Notes: generated by a model from the letters alone, not told the origin. A stretch of 64,000 nt of DNA from an uncultured Phycisphaerae bacterium (GCA_937928595.1 CALGJV010000009.1:1-64000); one strand, 5' to 3'; positions 1-8,630 are shown, numbered from the stretch's first letter. Made by a program: numbers and translations.

Positions 1-133
1 GCTGATGAGCGTCTACCGCACCCTCCAACTCCGCGGCCACGACCCGCTGCGGGCCATCTCCCAGGCGCTGCGAACCTACCTGCAAACCGGTCAACTCCCA
101 CCGCTACCCGCGCCAATCCCTGCAGACGGCTGA
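1..133 (+). mobile_element. IS66-family transposase, C-terminal remnant
   Basis: An open frame enters from the left edge and stops with TGA at 131-133, giving 44 residues. The motifs YRTLQLRGHDPL and YLQTGQLPPLP resemble the extreme C-terminus of IS66-type DDE transposases, where a similar arginine-rich segment is followed by a TGQLPPLP tail. The catalytic domain lies outside the window, so it cannot be said whether the element is intact upstream. No terminal inverted repeat was recognised between 133 and 371. Family assignment is from memory of the conserved tail. Confidence 0.6.
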
Positions 134-204
134 AATCTTACCCTGATGAAATGTTTGGGGGCTGTTCGCGGCACGTTATCGCCGCCGAGACACGCGAGAC
201 ACCG

Positions 205-335
205 ATGCCGACCTTCAGGCTGAGCCGGTTCCTTTCGCAGCCGGAGAGTCTGCGGGGGATCGCTCCGGAAAACCTCTTGTCTCCTCTGGACGACCATGCG
301 GCGGCGCTGGAGCCGCTCGGGCTGAAGCGGGCGGC
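205..335 (+). pseudogene. Possible truncated N-terminal gene fragment next to the IS remnant
   Basis: Starting at the ATG at 205 the plus strand reads about 40 residues with coding-like character (start MPTFRLSRFLSQPESLRG). It then runs without a stop into sequence that is antisense to the lipoprotein gene at 372-947. The beginning looks like a real protein start, while the continuation past about 335 looks like shadow sequence. A plausible reading is a gene whose 3' part was lost in a rearrangement linked to the IS66 element. The family was not recognised. Confidence 0.22.
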
Positions 336-371
336 TGACAGGGGCCTCGGCCGCTGCTTCTGGCCGCGGTG

Positions 372-947
372 TCAGCCCTTCACCCAGATCTGCCGGGCGT
401 CGAGGACCACGATGCCGCCTTCCTCTACCCTCGCGATCCGTCCGGTGACGACCACCTCGGCCATGGGCTTCAGTCCGTGCGCTCCGGCGAGCCCCGTCCG
501 CAGCGCCTTGCCGTCCGGTCCGGGGACCTGGACCGTCAGTGACTGCCGGACGACCTCCGTCGCCGGCTCGCAGCAATAGTCCCAGGGCGTCGGGCAGCCG
601 TCCCCGTGCTTGTCGTTGCAGGTCGGCAGAGCCAGCTCGACGAGGGTGAACATCGCCCGGCCCTCGACGAACGGTTCCTTGCGCCCGCCGATGCGCCCGC
701 GCACGGTCACCTCCTCCCCGACCCGGGCGGCCGCCTTGGCCTCCAGCACGCCGCGGGCGCCCGCCGGTTCGGCCGTCGCGAACAGGTCCGCCGGTAGCGC
801 GGGTGCGGCCGGGGCCGGCCCCGCGGCGGGCGCGGTGGCGGCCGAGGAGCCGCCGGTGGCGGGGGCGGCGCCCCGGTCGCAGCCGGACAGGCCGCAAGCG
901 AGCAGCAGCACGGTGAGCAGTCGGCACGTCTTGAGCATGTTGGTCAT
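372..947 (-). CDS. Secreted lipoprotein, OB-fold-like, with conserved Cys-rich motif
   Basis: The gene encodes 191 residues, with ATG at 947 preceded by a good GGAAAGGA ribosome site. Residues 5-23 form a lipoprotein signal peptide with lipobox L-S-G-C, Cys23 being the acylated residue. A low-complexity Ala/Pro linker follows, then a compact domain with the pattern VTVRGRIGG, a Cys cluster (PTCNDKHGDGCPTPWDYCC) and VVVTGRI. The alternating short strands suggest an OB-like fold. The CPTPWDYCC signature recurs, as I recall, in small planctomycete lipoproteins of unknown function. It is the last gene of a minus-strand run after two ABC permeases, 141 bases downstream of the nearer one, so it may be part of the export system or only a neighbour. 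The function is unknown. Confidence 0.72.
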   Translation of the reverse strand: MTNMLKTCRLLTVLLLACGLSGCDRGAAPATGGSSAATAPAAGPAPAAPALPADLFATAEPAGARGVLEAKAAARVGEEVTVRGRIGGRKEPFVEGRAMFTLVELALPTCNDKHGDGCPTPWDYCCEPATEVVRQSLTVQVPGPDGKALRTGLAGAHGLKPMAEVVVTGRIARVEEGGIVVLDARQIWVKG

Positions 948-972
948 TCCTTTCCGCCAGAACTCGTTCGAA

Positions 973-1090
973 TGCAACGCAGGTACCACGGCTCCGTCAG
1001 GGGCCACGCGAGTGCAACGTAAGTACCAAGACTCCGTCAGAGGCCATGCGCCCCCGACGCAAGCACCACGACGCACCAGGGCCGCGGCTC
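973..1090. repeat. Imperfect 40-bp tandem repeat, three units
   Basis: Units begin at 973, 1013 and about 1053. The first two share TGCAACGYARGTACCA and ACTCCGTCAGRGGCCAYGCG-like blocks with few mismatches. The third is more diverged (GACGCAAGCACCACGACGCACC). The array fills the gap between the permease end at 1089 and the lipoprotein start at 947, so it lies in the leader of the lipoprotein gene on the minus strand. Confidence 0.6.
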
Positions 1091-2264
1091 AGGCGATCCG
1101 CAGCGCCTCGACGATCGGCAGTCGCAGGCACCGCCACGCCGGCGGCAGCACGCCGACCAGCGCGAGCACCACCCCGGCGAGCAGCCCGATCAGCAGCACG
1201 GGCGCATCGAGCACGAGCGCGAACGCTCCCATCGAGACGCGCACGGCCAGGCCGTTCAGCAGCGCGAGCGTCAGCGCGGCGGCCGCGAGTCCGCCGGCCG
1301 CGGTCGCCAGCAGCGATTCCTGCACGAAGCTCACGACGAGCGCGGCCCGGGAGAACCCGAGGGTCTGGAGCGCGCCGAGTTCGCGGACCCGGGTCGCGAA
1401 GGCCGCGTACATCGTGTTGAGCCCGCCGAAGAACCCGCCCAGCGCAATCAGCGCCGCCGTGACCCAGACCATGACGCGGATGGGCAGGTAGAACTTCAGC
1501 AGCTTGCCGTAGTAATCCGACTCGCGCAGGGCCACCAGCTCCAGATCGAGCCGCTGCTTGGCGAATGCGTCGACGTCGGCGAACTCGGCCGTGTCGAGCG
1601 TCACCACGACGCACGAGACGGTCGTGTCGCGCTTGGTCGCGATCTGGAGCTCCGTCAGCGGGCACCAGATCTCGGCGGCCATGACCGTGCCCGCCGCCTC
1701 GAAACGCCCGACGATCGTCCACGGCCGGTTGTCGAACCACAGCGCCCGCCCGACCGCGAGCGTCTCCGGCGCGACGCCCAGCCGCGTGGCCGCGAGGTTG
1801 CCGACCATCATCTCGTACTGCCCGGCCGCGGGCGCGCGGCCCTCGACGATGCGCACCGGTTCGTGGACGAGAAACGCGGCCGGCGTCACGCCGCGGAGGA
1901 CGGCCGGCAGGGGCCGGGTCGCGTCGCGGTCGGTCTTGAGAATGGCGGCCATGTGGACCTCGGGCGACACATAGGGGGTGCTGAGCCGGGTGCGCAGGCC
2001 GTCCACGCTGGCGGTCACGATGCTAGCGACCTGGCCGGCGATCTGGCTGCGCTCGATGCTCTCCTCGCTGCCGGCCCCGAGCAGGATCACGTTGGCCGGG
2101 CTCCCGGAGACGCCGAGGCTGCGCTCCAGTCCGCGCACGAAGCCGCCGGCCGCGAGCATCAACGCGACGACGAGGCCGCTGCCCAGCACGCTCGCGACCA
2201 GGCGGGCCCGCGAGCGGCCGAGATTGCGGACGGCGTATTCGAACGGCAGCAGTTTCAGTCGCAC
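1089..2264 (-). CDS. ABC transporter permease, FtsX/MacB/DevC type (second permease)
   Basis: This 391-residue membrane protein has the FtsX-like layout: one N-terminal membrane helix (about 24-46), a long extracytoplasmic domain of about 220 residues, then three C-terminal helices (about 265-375). The phrase FFGGLNTMYAAFATRVRELG, with a following LGFSR, is typical of the coupling region of this family. It lies 31 bases downstream of another permease of the same family. Two unlike permeases, one ATPase and one HlyD adaptor make a heteromeric tripartite exporter similar in kind to DevBCA or MacAB-like systems. The substrate cannot be read from the sequence. Confidence 0.88.
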   Translation of the reverse strand: MRLKLLPFEYAVRNLGRSRARLVASVLGSGLVVALMLAAGGFVRGLERSLGVSGSPANVILLGAGSEESIERSQIAGQVASIVTASVDGLRTRLSTPYVSPEVHMAAILKTDRDATRPLPAVLRGVTPAAFLVHEPVRIVEGRAPAAGQYEMMVGNLAATRLGVAPETLAVGRALWFDNRPWTIVGRFEAAGTVMAAEIWCPLTELQIATKRDTTVSCVVVTLDTAEFADVDAFAKQRLDLELVALRESDYYGKLLKFYLPIRVMVWVTAALIALGGFFGGLNTMYAAFATRVRELGALQTLGFSRAALVVSFVQESLLATAAGGLAAAALTLALLNGLAVRVSMGAFALVLDAPVLLIGLLAGVVLALVGVLPPAWRCLRLPIVEALRIA

Positions 2265-2295
2265 GGTCTTCTCCGCGGTGCGCGCTGGCGTCCCT

Positions 2296-3450
2296 TCAGA
2301 CGGCCCGGAAGCAGGCCACGATTTCCCGGCGGCCGGCCTGCCATGCCGGCACCAGGCCGGCGAGCACGCCCAGGGCGGCCGCGATGCCCAGCCCGGTCAC
2401 GAAGATCCGCGGGTCGGCCGCGACGCCGATGCTCAGGCCGTCCACCGACAGCGCGAACCGGCCCCAGAGCAGGACGGCCAGGGCGATGGCCGTGCCGGCG
2501 GCGCCGCCGATCAGGCTGAGCACCAGCCCCTCAATCACGATGAGCCGCGCGATGAGCCCGCCGCGGAAGCCCAGGGTCTGGAGCACGGCGTGCTCGCGGA
2601 TGCGGTCCTGCACCGAGAGCACGATCGCGTTGGCCACCAGGGCCAGCACGGCGGCGAGGCAGCCCCAGCCGAGCCACCGCATGAAGCCGACGATCTCGAT
2701 GACGTCCGACGCAGCCCGGGCGATGAACGCTTTCTCGGGGCTGGTCGCAGTCGGCTCCTGGTCGGCGCGGAAGAGCTCGTCGATCGCCTTGGCGACCGGT
2801 TCGAGCCGGTCCGGAGCCGTGACCCGCACGTTGAACTGCGTGACGATTCCGCCGGCGCGGCTGCCGGCGGCAAATTGCAGGAACGGCAAGTGTACGTACG
2901 CAACGTTGTCGTGTTGCGGCTCGTCGGAGTGGATGATGCCGGCCACATACGTGGTGATGCCTGCGGCGTTGAAGCGGTCCCCGACCTTCAGCCCGCGGCG
3001 CGCCGCGAGCTTCTCGCCGATCAGGGCCGCGTCGCTGCGCCGCCGCCAGTCCGCCAGCGAGCCCGCTCGCACCTGGACGTGCGACCCGTACATCGCCACG
3101 AATTGCTCCTCGGGCACGCCGCGGAACGTGACGACATCGAGGCTCGTCCGGCAGTTGCTCACCACGATCTTGATCGGCACGACGCTGGCCACGCCGGGCA
3201 GCCGCGCGATCTGCTGGAGGTACGACTCCGGCAGGCGGCTGGCGAACGGGCAGTAGCGGTCCTTGCGGTACACGACCAGCGTCGTGTCGGCCGCGTTCTG
3301 CTCCGTCGCCGCCTGCACGCCGGCCTGCATCGCCTGGACGGCCGAGAACAGGAACATGGCCACGGTTACGCCGGCGATGGTCAGCAGGCTCCGCGCGCGC
3401 TGCCGCACGACCTGCTTGAGCACGACCGGCAGGAACTTCGGTGCGAGCAT
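2296..3450 (-). CDS. ABC transporter permease, FtsX/MacB/DevC type (first permease)
   Basis: The ATG at 3450 has an AAGGAG ribosome site, so the longer open frame upstream was not used. The 384-residue product starts with a membrane helix ([20 protein letters not shown]), followed by a large periplasmic region and three C-terminal helices. The family coupling motif is seen as [17 protein letters not shown]. It differs clearly in sequence from the permease encoded just downstream, so the two probably form a heterodimer. The gene follows the ATPase gene by 10 bases in the same operon. Confidence 0.88.
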   Translation of the reverse strand: MLAPKFLPVVLKQVVRQRARSLLTIAGVTVAMFLFSAVQAMQAGVQAATEQNAADTTLVVYRKDRYCPFASRLPESYLQQIARLPGVASVVPIKIVVSNCRTSLDVVTFRGVPEEQFVAMYGSHVQVRAGSLADWRRRSDAALIGEKLAARRGLKVGDRFNAAGITTYVAGIIHSDEPQHDNVAYVHLPFLQFAAGSRAGGIVTQFNVRVTAPDRLEPVAKAIDELFRADQEPTATSPEKAFIARAASDVIEIVGFMRWLGWGCLAAVLALVANAIVLSVQDRIREHAVLQTLGFRGGLIARLIVIEGLVLSLIGGAAGTAIALAVLLWGRFALSVDGLSIGVAADPRIFVTGLGIAAALGVLAGLVPAWQAGRREIVACFRAV

Positions 3451-3460
3451 GGAATCTCCT

Positions 3461-4159
3461 TCAGGCCGCCGCCTCGGCGGCCGCCGGCGCCTCGACGAGC
3501 CGGCCCTTTTCCAGGTGCAGCGTGTGCCGCGCGTACGCGGCGCACTTGGCATCGTGCGTCACCATGATCAGCGTCTTGCCCAGCTCGCGGTTGAGCCGCA
3601 CGAGCAGGGCCATGATGGCCGCGGCCGCCGTGGCGTCGAGGTCGCCGGTCGGCTCGTCGGCCACGAGGATGTGCGGGTCGGTCACGATCGCCCGCGCAAT
3701 CGCGACGCGTTGCTCCTGGCCGCCGCTAAGCTGGCGCGGGAAGTGGTCGTGCCGGTCGGCCAATCCGACCAGCTCGAGCGCCAGCGCGACCTTCGCGTGC
3801 CGCGCCTTGCGCGACAGCGGGTGCAAGAGCAGCGGCAGCTCGATGTTCTCGTAGGCGGTCAGCGTCGGTACCAGGTTGTAGAGCTGGAAGATGTAGCCGA
3901 CGTACTCCGACCGCCACGCCGCGAGCTGCGACCGCGACATCGTCGCCAGCTCGTGCCCGTCGATGCGCAGGCTGCCGGACGTCGGCCGGTCGATGCCCGC
4001 GATCAGGTTCAGCAGCGTCGTCTTGCCGCTGCCCGACGGCCCCATCAGCGCCAGAAAGTCGCCGGCCTCGACGTCGAGGTCGAGGTCGGCCAGCGGCGTG
4101 ATCTCGATCTCGCCCTTGCGATACGAACGCGTGAGCCGGCGGCATTCAATGAGCGCCAT
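3461..4159 (-). CDS. ABC transporter ATP-binding protein, LolD/MacB type
   Basis: The product is a 232-residue ATPase with Walker A GPSGSGKT near residue 40, signature [14 protein letters not shown], Walker [13 protein letters not shown] and an H-loop MVTHD. The sequence [21 protein letters not shown] is typical of the LolD/MacB/DevA branch, which powers export or lipoprotein release with FtsX-type permeases. It overlaps the 3' end of the HlyD gene by 14 bases and is followed by the two permeases, which argues for translational coupling. It would act at the cytoplasmic face of the inner membrane. Confidence 0.93.
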   Translation of the reverse strand: MALIECRRLTRSYRKGEIEITPLADLDLDVEAGDFLALMGPSGSGKTTLLNLIAGIDRPTSGSLRIDGHELATMSRSQLAAWRSEYVGYIFQLYNLVPTLTAYENIELPLLLHPLSRKARHAKVALALELVGLADRHDHFPRQLSGGQEQRVAIARAIVTDPHILVADEPTGDLDATAAAAIMALLVRLNRELGKTLIMVTHDAKCAAYARHTLHLEKGRLVEAPAAAEAAA

Positions 4160-5765
4160 GCGACGTACCTCCCTTCACGGGCGCCTCGCCCAGAATCCGA
4201 ATACGCTGGCCGTCGCGCAGGGCGGCCGGCGCGTCGGCGATCAACCGGTCGCCGGGCATAAGGCCCTGCGTCACTTCCACCCACTGATCGATCCGCCCGG
4301 CACCGATAGTCACGAGCCGCCGCGTGGCGACGTTGCGCGCGGGGTCGGCCAGCCACACGTGCGCCTGCCCCTCGCCCCTGCGGTACAACAGCCCCTCGGG
4401 CACGAACAGGTGCGCACCGCCGCCAGCCTCCGGCGTGCCCGCCGGCGTCACCGGCAGGAAGCGGGCCCGGGCGAGCATCTCGGGTTTCAGCTCGGGCGAC
4501 GGGTCGCTGATCGCCACCTTGACCTGCAAGGTGTTCTTCTGCACGTCGGCCTCGTTGACGATCCGCGTAACCCGGCCGTGAAAGACCCGCTCCGGCAGCA
4601 CGTCGACGATGATTTCGGCGGGCTGGTCGACCCCGACCTGGGCGGCGTCGGCCAGCGGCACGTCGACACGGACCTGAAGCTTGCGCGGGTCGTACAGCCG
4701 CATGGCGATCGCGGACTGCATCTCGGTCGCGTTCAGCATGAGCTTCGAGCCCGGCTCCACCAGCCGGTTCATCACCACGCCCGCCACCGGGGCGCGGACC
4801 TCCATGCGCTCGAGCCGCAGCGCCGCCTCGTCGCGCGCCGCCTGCTTCTCCGCTATCGTGGCCTCGGCCGCACTGACCGCGGCGCGGGCCTCCTCCAGCG
4901 CGCGCGTCTCCGGGATGCGCAGCCGGAGGTTCTCGCGCGCCGCCTGCACCTCCGCCTGCGCGTTGGCAACCTGTGCTTCGAGGACCGCCTTGCGTGCGCG
5001 GATCGCCTCGGTCGCCGCCCGCTGCGACTCGAACTGCTGCCGAGCGCGGATGTACTCGATGTCGCTGGCCTGCCCCGCGGCCCGCAGCGGCGTCACGCGG
5101 TCGAGCTCGGCCCGCAGCTCCTCCGTCAGGGCTTCGGCCGAGGCGAGCTCCGCCGGCCAGCGCTCGAGTTCCGCCTGCTTCTCGGCCAGTGTGGCCTCGG
5201 CAGTCGCGAGCTTGCGGGTCAGTTCGACCGGGTGGTCCCATTCGCGCTGCGTTGCGGTCAGCGCCGCCTGCACCGCCGCCAGGTGGGCGGTCACCTGTCG
5301 GAGCTCCGCCTCGGCCCGCGCCAACGCGAGCCGGGCGTCGTCCGGCACGAGCCGGATCACGACCTGGCCCGCCTCCACGGCCGCGCCTTCGAGAACAAGC
5401 ACCTCCTGCACGACACCGTCCGCCAGGGCCGACACGGCCAGTGGATAGGGGTCCGGTTCGACCCACCCCGGGGCCTGCACGACCGCCCTGGCCCCCGACG
5501 TGCTACCGGCGGGCGGACTCGTGCCGGGCACGCCCGACTTGGTCATGACGGGCACCACGTGGACAGACACCGCCGGCCATAATGTCGTGCCCGCAGCGTA
5601 GAGCAGCAGGCCACCGGTCGCGGCCAGCAGCACACCGGGCAGCAGAATGCGCGTCCGCCAACGCACGTGCGGCAGGGGTACTCGCGCGTGCGAGGGAGCG
5701 GTGTGCGGGTCGGCGCCGGGCGCCGCGCGCGCCAGTGCCGAAAGATCGAAGTTTCCAGTAGTCAT
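4146..5765 (-). CDS. HlyD/MFP-family efflux adaptor
   Basis: The gene encodes 539 residues from the ATG at 5765, with AGGAG about 10 bases upstream. A short cytoplasmic N-terminus is followed by one membrane anchor (about residues 48-72). A lipoyl-like half comes next (VVQEVLVLEGAAVEAGQVV), then a long Ala/Glu-rich coiled-coil hairpin with repeated EAQVANAQAEVQAARE-type heptads. After this are the second lipoyl half (VRAPVAGVVMNRLVEPGSKL) and beta-barrel domains. In this family the protein links an inner-membrane transporter to an outer channel. It is the first transport gene of the operon. The coiled coil is long, which suits a periplasm-spanning adaptor. Confidence 0.9.
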   Translation of the reverse strand: MTTGNFDLSALARAAPGADPHTAPSHARVPLPHVRWRTRILLPGVLLAATGGLLLYAAGTTLWPAVSVHVVPVMTKSGVPGTSPPAGSTSGARAVVQAPGWVEPDPYPLAVSALADGVVQEVLVLEGAAVEAGQVVIRLVPDDARLALARAEAELRQVTAHLAAVQAALTATQREWDHPVELTRKLATAEATLAEKQAELERWPAELASAEALTEELRAELDRVTPLRAAGQASDIEYIRARQQFESQRAATEAIRARKAVLEAQVANAQAEVQAARENLRLRIPETRALEEARAAVSAAEATIAEKQAARDEAALRLERMEVRAPVAGVVMNRLVEPGSKLMLNATEMQSAIAMRLYDPRKLQVRVDVPLADAAQVGVDQPAEIIVDVLPERVFHGRVTRIVNEADVQKNTLQVKVAISDPSPELKPEMLARARFLPVTPAGTPEAGGGAHLFVPEGLLYRRGEGQAHVWLADPARNVATRRLVTIGAGRIDQWVEVTQGLMPGDRLIADAPAALRDGQRIRILGEAPVKGGTSHGAH

Positions 5766-5951
5766 GGTCGAGTAGCTCCTGGCTCGGGCAGCGGCCCGCC
5801 GCGAGCCGACCACCGTCCGGCGGGCGACGCATCAAAGCGTCCTCCCGTCGGGAATCCTGAGCCGCCGCGCGGGCCTCAACCGAGCAAGCCGGACGGCCCA
5901 GCGCGGGGCGATAGCCCACTGACAGACTGTGTGAACAGGGAATGGGCGCGG

Positions 5952-6371
5952 CTAGGCGCGCGGGGGTCGGAGCAACCCGTCGAGGCTGACCATCTCGGGG
6001 GCGGAGGGCTCGGCGATCGCCAGCGTCCCCGCCGGCGCGAAAGCGAACGCGACCACGACGGGGGTGGGAACCGTGCAAGGAGCCTGCCCGGTGGCGCAAG
6101 GCGCGGTGCACCCCGGCGGGCAGCATCCGTGTGGTTTTCCGGACGGGGCGTGCGGTTGCGAGGCAGGCGAAATCGGTCCTGTCGGTTCGGACGGAACGTT
6201 TTTCGCGCAGCAGGCGTGAGCAAGCTTGGCCGGTACCGGGTTGTCCGCGGCCGGAACTGTGCATTCTTCACAGCTATCACAACAGGGGAGAACACGAGAA
6301 GGCAAGACGATACTCAGCACCGCGACGGCGGCCAGAAGCGTTCCCACAAATCCTCGTTGCGGGCTGAACAT
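5952..6371 (-). CDS. Small Cys-rich secreted protein of unknown function
   Basis: This 139-residue product starts at the ATG at 6371 (an upstream in-frame start at 6428 is possible). A hydrophobic signal segment covers residues 10-27. Eleven cysteines follow between about residues 30 and 99, in the clusters PCCDSCEEC, HACCAKN and HGCCPPGCTAPC. A Pro/Ala-rich spacer and a final hydrophobic stretch (VVVAFAFAPAGTLAIA) complete it. No family was recognised. The clustered CC and CxxC pairs suggest disulfides or soft-metal binding in the envelope. It lies 186 bases upstream of the HlyD gene on the same strand and below a good promoter, so it is probably the first gene of the exporter operon. A metal-sensing or metal-buffering role is inference only. 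Confidence 0.55.
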   Translation of the reverse strand: MFSPQRGFVGTLLAAVAVLSIVLPSRVLPCCDSCEECTVPAADNPVPAKLAHACCAKNVPSEPTGPISPASQPHAPSGKPHGCCPPGCTAPCATGQAPCTVPTPVVVAFAFAPAGTLAIAEPSAPEMVSLDGLLRPPRA

Positions 6372-6433
6372 CGTGCGACCCAATCGCGCTCGGCGGCCCG
6401 GGGCCACCCTTAGCGACAACCATCCCACAGTCG

Positions 6434-6461
6434 ATCATATTTCGGCATCCACCGACGGCAA
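6434..6461 (-). promoter_or_regulatory. Putative sigma-70 promoter for the Cys-rich/exporter operon
   Basis: On the minus strand TTGCCG (6456-6461) and TATGAT (6434-6439) are separated by 16 bases. The -10 box lies about 63 bases upstream of the ATG at 6371. Confidence 0.5.
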
Positions 6462-6663
6462 GCACGACTCGCGGAGGTCGTCGTTTTCCCCGCCCGGACC
6501 AGCCGGGGGAGTCGGTGGCCGCGAGTAGAGAGGCGCAGGCTACGGGTGCGAGTGGTGACCGCCCCCGCCGGGCCTGCGGATCGCAAGGGTATTCACAGCA
6601 AGGGCTTGCGAGGTCTGCGGGTTGACGATCCGCCCGCCTGTTGGCTACGTCCCGATCGCGGGT

Positions 6664-6778
6664 CAGGAAAAATCAACGAAATCACGGGCGAGGCGCTGGA
6701 CTTCCGTTTCGGACCGGGCCTAACACCTAGTGAAACTCCTCCTCCTCCTCAGGGCCCGGCAACCGGGCCCCTTTTTTT
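6664..6778 (+). ncRNA. Candidate small RNA, copy 1, anti-Shine-Dalgarno type
   Basis: The unit begins with CAGGAAAAAT, which it shares with copy 2. It continues with a conserved GGCGCTGGACTTCCG block, a small hairpin (TCCG-TTT-CGGA), and a run CTCCTCCTCCTCCTC (6736-6750) complementary to Shine-Dalgarno sequences. It ends in an intrinsic terminator with a T7 run. No plus-strand gene follows for more than 2 kb, so it is not an obvious mRNA leader. A weak upstream promoter is possible (TTGACG 6622-6627, CTACGT 6645-6650, spacing 17). The design resembles in principle the CCUCCUCCC-motif RNAs described in alphaproteobacteria, but homology is not claimed. Transcription is inferred, not shown. Confidence 0.5.
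6752..6778 (+). terminator. Rho-independent terminator of RNA copy 1
   Basis: GGGCCCGG (6752-6759) pairs with CCGGGCCC (6763-6770) around a CAA loop. A C and seven T residues (6772-6778) follow. Confidence 0.8.
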
Positions 6779-6951
6779 GGGCCCCATTTCCTGAGCTGAC
6801 TGCGAGGCGCGCAGGGCCGAAGGCGGCTCCCACCGGCGGGAAGATTCCGGGGCCGGCGCAAATCGGCTCGCGAGCAGACCACGCCCACACGGATGCCCGC
6901 AACCGGCTTCTGCGAGACCCGCTGCCGAGGCTGTGCTCTCCATGGACGTCC

Positions 6952-7066
6952 CAGGAAAAATGTCGCCGGATTCGTCCTCGGCGCTGGACTTCCGGTTCCG
7001 GCCTGGCCTAAGACCTAACGATACTCCTCCTCCTCCTCCTCAGGGCCCGGATCCCGGGCCCTTTTT
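6952..7066 (+). ncRNA. Candidate small RNA, copy 2, anti-Shine-Dalgarno type
   Basis: This is a second unit with the same order as copy 1: CAGGAAAAAT at 6952, GGCGCTGGACTTCCG, a small CCGG/CCGG hairpin, GGCCTAAGACCTA, the run CTCCTCCTCCTCCTCCTC (7024-7041) and a terminator. Over the roughly 68-base core it differs from copy 1 by about eight substitutions and one extra CTC triplet. The hairpin persists despite substitutions in it, and the terminator loop sequence differs while the stem is unchanged. That pattern suggests selection on RNA structure. The next gene to the right is on the opposite strand, so a leader role is unlikely. Confidence 0.5.
7043..7066 (+). terminator. Rho-independent terminator of RNA copy 2
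   Basis: GGGCCCGG (7043-7050) pairs with CCGGGCCC (7054-7061) around an ATC loop, followed by five T residues (7062-7066). Confidence 0.8.
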
Positions 7067-7299
7067 GTTTCGTCCTAGAGAGAGCGCGGAGCAGCGCGTT
7101 GGCCACGGCTTCCACGTGCCGCCGGCACCGCCCAGCATCGGCGCCTGGACCGCAAGCCTTCGCTTCGTCGGCCAATCTCGGCCGACAGCTTCGACGCCGG
7201 CTTGGCAGCCGAGGCTCGGACGACAGCCGTGATCGCAGTCCGATAATAATAGATTTCTCAACCGGCTCTCATGCTCGGTCGCAGTCTCGACCCTCGCCC

Positions 7300-8493
7300 T
7301 CACTTCATACGGTAAAAAAAGTTGCGTTGCAGCCCGCGCTCGGCCGCCGAGCGGCCGCGCAGCACTTCGGCAATGTCGCGCAGCACGTCCGGGCTCTCGG
7401 CGTAGTACAGGTGGCCGATCAGGCCCCGGTCGAGCGCCGTCACGTCCACCACCTCGATCCGGTCGATCAGCAGCGCCAAGTCCACGTTCGGCAGGTCGCC
7501 CTGCCCCAGCCGGCTGAAACCGTGCAGCCGCCGCGCGCCGCCCAGCGCCCAGTCCGCCGTCGAGATGTAGATCGTCACCCGGCGGGCCGCCGCCGCCAGC
7601 CACGGTGCGTAGTCCCGCTCGAAGATCTCCGCGTCGATGTCCGCGGCCGCGAAGATGAGCTGGTCGATCGGGGGCGCAGAGAGGTGGGCGGGGCCGCGGG
7701 CCGGCGACGCGGCGACGTCGGCCGGCGCGGGCCGCGTCGCGGTGGGTGGCTCCAGGGCGCGCGCGGCCACATGGTCCTTGACCGCCCGAGCCACGACGCG
7801 GGTGCCCATGCTGTGTGCGAGCACGTGGACGTGCTCGGCGCCGGTCTCCGTCGCCAGCAGGTCCAGCAGCTCCGCGAAGTATGGGGCGGTCCAGTCGGCG
7901 TTGGAAGCGTCCGCGAGGTAGCTGAGCAGCAGGCCCTGCGTCGGCCATGAGTACGTGATCGCCACACCCTCGAACCCGATGTCGTGTGCAATCTGGGCGG
8001 TGCGCCGGGTCGCGTCCTCGAACGTGACGGCGTAGCCGTGGACGAACACGAGCACGTCGCGTTGCGGCGCCTGCGCCAGCTTTTCCCGCAACGTCTCGAG
8101 GAATGCCGCCTGGTCGACGGCCGGCTCAACACTCAGGAGCGCAACGTGGTGTTTCGGGTCGCGGGCCGGGAGCGGCACGAGCGGCTCGAGCTGCCCGCGC
8201 CCGTGCCCGGGCGGGATGCTGACTTCGCACACGCCGTACGCGAGCCCCCGCGCGCGTTCACAGCCGTAGCACAGCGTCGGTTGCGGGGCCCCGGTCGGAC
8301 GGCGGTCGGTCGCGTACAGCAGTTGCACGACGCCATGCCCGGCCCGCATCTCCCCCAACGCCGGCGCCAGGCGCGGCGGGCAGGCCTCGAAGCGATACGG
8401 AGAGCAACCCGCCAGAGACGCAAGCAGTAGCGCCGTGGTGGCGACCGCACGAACTCGGGCGGTCTGTCGCCGGCCGACTGGAAGTTCGGTCAT
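7300..8493 (-). CDS. Alpha/beta hydrolase lipoprotein (DUF900-like)
   Basis: The product has 397 residues from the ATG at 8493. A signal peptide with lipobox LAGC lies near residues 12-29. The hydrolase core shows a DVLVFVHGYAVTFEDA strand and oxyanion region, the phrase ITYSWPTQG, and a nucleophile elbow HSMG (VLAHSMGTRVVARA). This order matches the DUF900 family of alpha/beta hydrolases, described as esterase or lipase-like. An FAAADIDAEIF segment near the C-terminus may carry the catalytic acid. A TATAAT box on the minus strand (8570-8575) lies about 80 bases upstream. It is probably anchored in an envelope membrane. The substrate is unknown. Confidence 0.82.
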   Translation of the reverse strand: MTELPVGRRQTARVRAVATTALLLASLAGCSPYRFEACPPRLAPALGEMRAGHGVVQLLYATDRRPTGAPQPTLCYGCERARGLAYGVCEVSIPPGHGRGQLEPLVPLPARDPKHHVALLSVEPAVDQAAFLETLREKLAQAPQRDVLVFVHGYAVTFEDATRRTAQIAHDIGFEGVAITYSWPTQGLLLSYLADASNADWTAPYFAELLDLLATETGAEHVHVLAHSMGTRVVARAVKDHVAARALEPPTATRPAPADVAASPARGPAHLSAPPIDQLIFAAADIDAEIFERDYAPWLAAAARRVTIYISTADWALGGARRLHGFSRLGQGDLPNVDLALLIDRIEVVDVTALDRGLIGHLYYAESPDVLRDIAEVLRGRSAAERGLQRNFFYRMK

Positions 8494-8569
8494 TCGAGCC
8501 GCGCCCGCGTCGCTGCTTTGCGATCGCCGACCACGCGTTGCATCGCACCGCCCGTCGCGCATGGGGGGC

Positions 8570-8575
8570 ATTATA
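8570..8575 (-). promoter_or_regulatory. Candidate -10 box for the hydrolase lipoprotein
   Basis: The minus strand reads TATAAT here, 77 bases upstream of the ATG at 8493. No convincing -35 element was found at the usual distance. Confidence 0.35.
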
Positions 8576-8630
8576 CGAGCGACCGGAGCAGAGCGCTGTG
8601 GGTGTCGGGGGACGCCTGCGGGGAGTCGTC

